This document shows, piece after piece, positions 6,169 to 8,913 of a stretch of 8,913 bases of DNA (positions are counted from its first letter, which is position 1; the number at the start of each line of letters is the position of its first letter). The translations under genes and the position numbers were made by a program. Source of the stretch: Candidatus Omnitrophota bacterium (lineage in GTDB: Bacteria; Omnitrophota; Koll11; Aquiviventales; Aquiviventaceae). The stretch spans positions 1 through 8,913 of the forward strand of contig JAHFGU010000054.1 in the NCBI GenBank assembly GCA_023247285.1, read 5' to 3'. Below the pieces are notes generated by a model. It did not search any database. It was not told where the DNA came from and saw nothing but the letters and a program-made list of their open reading frames with translations.

Positions 6169-6810
6169 ATGAGTGAGATCTACGTGAAGCAGTTGGAGCT
6201 GGGCCCGATGCAGAACTTCATCTATCTCATCGGCGATCCTGACACGCAAGAGGCCGCGGTGGTGGATCCGGGCTGGGAGGTGCCGCAGATTCTCCAGATG
6301 TTGGAGCGGGACGGCTACCGGCTTGCGGCTGCGTTCGCCACGCACCAGCACTTCGACCATGTGGCCGGGCTCGGCGAGCTGCTCAACGCGGCCCCGGTGC
6401 CGGTGTACGTGCATCGGGCTGACGCGCCGGCCCTGCGCGTTCCCAGCGCGCAGTTGCGGCCGACCGAGGACGGAGACGTCATCCGTATCGGCCAGGTTGA
6501 GGTCCGCGTACTCCACACCCCCGGCCACACGCCGGGCTCGCAGTGCCTGCTCGTCGACGGGCGCGTGTTCACCGGGGATACGCTGTTCATCCAGGCGTGC
6601 GGCCGGTGGGATTTGCCAGGCGGCGATCCGGCGCAGCTGTACGAGAGCTTGACGCAGAAGCTCGCGGCGCTGGATGAACGCACGGTCGTCTACCCCGGGC
6701 ACAACTACGCGGACCGGCCCGCCTCAACCATCGGGGAGGAAAAGCAGACCAACCCGTTCATGCAGGTCCCCAGCGTCGAGGAGTTCTTGCGCGCGGTCCG
6801 CCGAGGATGA
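6169..6810 (+). CDS. Metallo-beta-lactamase-fold hydrolase, glyoxalase II-like
   Basis: This 213-residue cytoplasmic enzyme (no signal peptide) is of the short glyoxalase-II-like MBL type. All the metal-site motifs are present: THQHFDH (T58-H64: H59, H61, D63, H64), HTPGHTPGS with H120, TGDTLF with D137, and VYPGHNY with H178. A di-zinc or Fe/Zn centre is therefore expected. The family hydrolyses thioesters such as S-lactoylglutathione, and some members act on other thiol adducts. The C-terminal substrate-binding domain of true GloB is absent, so the substrate is open. The ATG at 6169 is used rather than the adjacent in-frame TTG at 6166. It lies 30 bases after the barrel protein's stop, and the stop overlaps the next gene's start as ATGA, so coupled translation is likely. 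Confidence 0.93.
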   Translation: MSEIYVKQLELGPMQNFIYLIGDPDTQEAAVVDPGWEVPQILQMLERDGYRLAAAFATHQHFDHVAGLGELLNAAPVPVYVHRADAPALRVPSAQLRPTEDGDVIRIGQVEVRVLHTPGHTPGSQCLLVDGRVFTGDTLFIQACGRWDLPGGDPAQLYESLTQKLAALDERTVVYPGHNYADRPASTIGEEKQTNPFMQVPSVEEFLRAVRRG

Positions 6811-7397
6811 AGGCTCCGCCGGCCGCGTGCGCCGTGGCACTCAAGGAATGGGCGACCGTGCTTGAAGCGATGGCCCGCGGCGAGCAGCTCGTGCTCATCC
6901 GCAAAGGCGGGCTGGTCGAGCCTGGCGCCGGATTTGATCTGGTCGCCGACACGTTCGTGTTCTACCCGACGTTCGAGCACCAGGCCGTGCAGTATCTGCG
7001 GCCGGAGTTCCGGCCGTACTTCGAGGCGGCTGCTAGCCGTCGGGCCCCGCCGGACCACCTGCGCGTCGAGCTGGCCGGTGTGGTCGTAGCCTCGGTGCGG
7101 TCGGCGGATCCCGCCATCGTCGAGCGGCTGTCCGCGTTCCACATCTATAACGACGCCTTCCTGCAGCAGCGCCTGAAGTGGCAGCCGGAGCAGCCGCTGC
7201 TCGTCGCGGTGGTGCGCGCCTTCCGGCTGGCTGAGCCCCGCCTCGTGCCCGTGGCGCCGGCGTATGCCGGCTGCAAGTCGTGGGTGACGCTAGAAGTCCC
7301 GGTGCCGCTGGCCCGCGTCAGCCCGGTGCTCGACGAAGGGGTCTGGGAGCGGCGCCTCGCTGCGCTCCTCCCGCTGCTCGAGCAGGGACCCGCTTGA
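6807..7397 (+). CDS. DUF1802 family protein
   Basis: The 196-residue protein opens with ALKEWATVLEAMARGEQLVLIRKGGL (11-36), continues with FVFYPTFEHQ (49-58) and carries GCKSWV (155-160) near the C-terminal end. These landmarks fit DUF1802, a family of unknown function whose N-terminal part often starts ALKEW and carries an IRKGG strand-turn. There is no signal peptide or membrane segment, so it should be cytoplasmic. The invariant-looking E14, W15, R32, K33, H57 and the late Cys-Lys-Ser-Trp hint at a binding or catalytic site, but no activity can be assigned. The start codon overlaps the stop of the MBL gene in an ATGA, which suggests translational coupling and a functional link. The next gene begins 6 bases after the stop. 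Confidence 0.82.
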   Translation: MKAPPAACAVALKEWATVLEAMARGEQLVLIRKGGLVEPGAGFDLVADTFVFYPTFEHQAVQYLRPEFRPYFEAAASRRAPPDHLRVELAGVVVASVRSADPAIVERLSAFHIYNDAFLQQRLKWQPEQPLLVAVVRAFRLAEPRLVPVAPAYAGCKSWVTLEVPVPLARVSPVLDEGVWERRLAALLPLLEQGPA

Positions 7398-7403
7398 TCG
7401 CGC

Positions 7404-8360
7404 ATGCAGGTCCTGGTGTTCGGCGCAGGCGCCATCGGCAGCGTGCTGGGCGGGTTCTTGGCGCGCGCAGGCCACGAGGTCACGCTGGTGGGCCGGCCGT
7501 GGCATCTCGATGCCGTGAAGGCCCACGGGTTGCGGATCACCGGCTTATGGGGCACGCACATCGTCACAGGGCTTCGCACCGCGACGCGGCTGGCTGATGC
7601 CGGGCCACCGAGTGCATACGCCTGGGTCCTGCTGACCGTCAAAGCGCATCAGACCGATGCGGCGGCGCGCGAGCTGGCCGCCTGGCTGCCCGCGCGGGCG
7701 CTGCTGTGCGCGCTGCAGAACGGGCTCGGCAATTATGAGGCGCTCATCCGCCACCTGGATCCGGTGCGCGTGGCGCTCGGCCGGGTGATCTTCGGCGTCG
7801 AGCTGGAGCCCGGCTCCGCCCATGTCACCGTCTGCGCCGATGACGTCCTGCTGGGCGCCCCGGATCGCCGGTTTCCGGCGAAGCCGCTCGCGGAGCTGTG
7901 CGCAGCGCTCCGCGAGGCCGGCATCCCGTGCCGGCTTACCGACGACATCCAGGGCGCGTTGTGGTCCAAGGTGCTCTACAATTGCGCGCTCAACGGGCTT
8001 TCGACGGTGCTGGAGGTGCCCTATGGCGGGCTGCTCGATCATCCGATTGCCTCCGGGTTCATGCGGCGGGTGATCGACGAAGCCTACCGGGTGGCCGGCG
8101 CGCGCGGGGTTCGGCTGGAGCCGCCGGACGCGGCCGCGTACCTCACGCGGCTGACGACGACGCTCATCCCGGCTACCGCGTCGCACCGGTCCTCGATGCT
8201 GCAGGACCTGCAGCGCGGCAAGCCCACCGAGATCGACGCGATGAATGGAGCGATCGTGCGCCTCGGGCTGCAGGCCGGCGTGCCGGCGCCGGCCAATACG
8301 CTCATCACGCGCCTGGTGCACGAAAAGGAACGGTTTGCGGGTGTCTCGCCGATCCTGTAA
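7404..8360 (+). CDS. panE: 2-dehydropantoate 2-reductase (ketopantoate reductase) family protein
   Basis: The 318-residue cytoplasmic enzyme is full length for the family. It has an N-terminal NADP-binding Rossmann domain with VFGAGAIGS (5-13; GxGxxG at 7-12) and HEVTLVGR. The strand LLTVKAHQT carries K80, and LQNGLGNYE carries N106. The helical C-terminal domain has LWSKVLYNCALNGLS (K189, the expected catalytic lysine, and N194) and SSMLQDLQRGKPTEIDAMNG (S263/S264, E276), all typical KPR landmarks. PanE reduces ketopantoate to pantoate with NADPH in vitamin B5/CoA synthesis. KPR-fold paralogues with other 2-keto-acid substrates are common, and no panB or panC is nearby, so the family is sure but the substrate is inferred. 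ATG 7404 sits 6 bases after the DUF1802 stop, so translation is probably coupled. Confidence 0.9.
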   Translation: MQVLVFGAGAIGSVLGGFLARAGHEVTLVGRPWHLDAVKAHGLRITGLWGTHIVTGLRTATRLADAGPPSAYAWVLLTVKAHQTDAAARELAAWLPARALLCALQNGLGNYEALIRHLDPVRVALGRVIFGVELEPGSAHVTVCADDVLLGAPDRRFPAKPLAELCAALREAGIPCRLTDDIQGALWSKVLYNCALNGLSTVLEVPYGGLLDHPIASGFMRRVIDEAYRVAGARGVRLEPPDAAAYLTRLTTTLIPATASHRSSMLQDLQRGKPTEIDAMNGAIVRLGLQAGVPAPANTLITRLVHEKERFAGVSPIL

Positions 8361-8383
8361 AGTAGTGGCTGTTCCCATTCGCC

Positions 8384-8913
8384 ATGCCAGCAGACTCCCG
8401 CCGCGGGCTCGTCATCCTCTATACCGGCAACGGCAAGGGCAAAACGACCGCCGCGCTGGGGCTGGCCCTGCGCGCGCTGGGCCATGGGTGGCGCGTGCTG
8501 GTGCTGCAATTTTTTAAAGGCGATTGGCCCGTCGTCTTCGGCGAAGTGGAGATGGGCCGGCGTCTGGCGCCGCAGTTCGAAGTGCTGCAGTTGGGCAAAG
8601 GCTTCGTGCAGCACATGGGCGACCGCAAGCCGTTCGCCGAGCACCAGGCCGCAGCCCGCGACGCGCTGGCCGTCGCCCGGGAGCGCATCCGCTCCGGCGC
8701 CTATGATGTTGTGATCCTGGATGAGATCATCTACGCCATGGACTATGCCGGGGTGCAGCTCGTGAGCCTGGACGAGGTCCTCGGCCTCATCGAGGCGAAG
8801 CCGCCTGCGCTGCACCTGGTGTTGACCGGCCGCAACGCGCCGCAGGCGCTCGTGGACCGCGCGGATCTTGTGACCGAGATGACGGAAATCAAGCATCCCT
8901 GGCAGCGCAAGAT
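8384..8913 (+). CDS. cobO: ATP:corrinoid adenosyltransferase, CobO/BtuR family (3' end cut by the window)
   Basis: The frame is open from ATG 8384 to the window end, giving 176 codons, which is most of a family of about 180-200 residues. A P-loop reads LYTGNGKGKTTAALGLALRALGHGWRV (Walker A-like GNGKGKTT at 15-22). It is followed by VLVLQFFKG and GF, and then VVILDEIIYAMDYAGV with the Asp-Glu pair at 113-114. Next comes HLVLTGRNAPQALVDRADLVTEMTEIKHPW, the late family block. Only the final short motif beyond the conserved KHP is missing. The enzyme transfers the 5'-deoxyadenosyl group of ATP to the cobalt of a corrinoid, making adenosylcobalamin or its precursor. It lies 23 bases after panE without an obvious Shine-Dalgarno. 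Cobalamin synthesis or salvage by the host is implied; no other cob gene is in view. Confidence 0.93.
   Translation, partial: MPADSRRGLVILYTGNGKGKTTAALGLALRALGHGWRVLVLQFFKGDWPVVFGEVEMGRRLAPQFEVLQLGKGFVQHMGDRKPFAEHQAAARDALAVARERIRSGAYDVVILDEIIYAMDYAGVQLVSLDEVLGLIEAKPPALHLVLTGRNAPQALVDRADLVTEMTEIKHPWQRK

Noticed and set aside
7545..8896. Overlapping 270-277-codon - strand frames under panE and cobO
   Set aside because: Both + strand genes match well-known families across these positions; the - strand products look like nothing and overlap each other.
1..8913. CRISPR array, IS element, prophage, toxin-antitoxin or defence island
   Set aside because: I saw no regularly spaced repeats, transposase or integrase motifs, terminal inverted repeats, or small toxin/antitoxin pairs; gene content is housekeeping-like.

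Overview
The window is a GC-rich stretch of bacterial chromosome carrying nine protein genes, seven of them complete enough to read from start to stop inside the window and the first and last cut by its edges. Eight lie on the + strand and one on the - strand. S1-type ribosomal protein, TyrRS, an RlmI-type rRNA methyltransferase, a sigma70-like promoter, a rho-independent terminator and Sec-type signal peptides all point to a bacterium, probably with a Gram-negative-like or at least protein-secreting envelope. Nothing in the sequence fixes the phylum. There is no IS element, integrase, CRISPR array, phage gene, tRNA or rRNA. The order looks like an ordinary, housekeeping-rich region of a poorly characterised lineage.

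Left part (1-1681): the last S1 domain of a ribosomal-protein-S1-like protein, then a 193-base spacer with a clear stem-loop and short CCGAGCG-type repeats, then a complete subfamily-2 tyrosyl-tRNA synthetase (tyrS). Middle part (1682-3426): a textbook promoter (TTGACA, 16 bp, TATACT) and a very strong ribosome site drive a small exported protein with an Ala/Pro-rich tail. That unit is closed by a 14-bp-stem terminator whose U-tract ends only 5 bases before the start of an integral membrane protein of the lysylphosphatidylglycerol synthase transmembrane/flippase-like family.

The - strand gene (3395-4573) is an RlmI-like 23S rRNA cytosine methyltransferase. It converges on the membrane-protein gene with a 32-base tail overlap, and diverges from the next unit across a 119-base spacer.

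Right part (4693-8913): five closely packed + strand genes (gaps of 30, -4, 6 and 23 bases) that look like one operon: an exported protein with a beta-rich N-domain and a putative clan GH-A TIM-barrel, a metallo-beta-lactamase-fold hydrolase (glyoxalase II-like), a DUF1802 protein, a ketopantoate reductase (panE-like), and an ATP:corrinoid adenosyltransferase (cobO-like) that runs off the end. The functions do not form an obvious single pathway. The least understood and most interesting member is the exported barrel protein. I do not see a convincing new defence or mobile system here.
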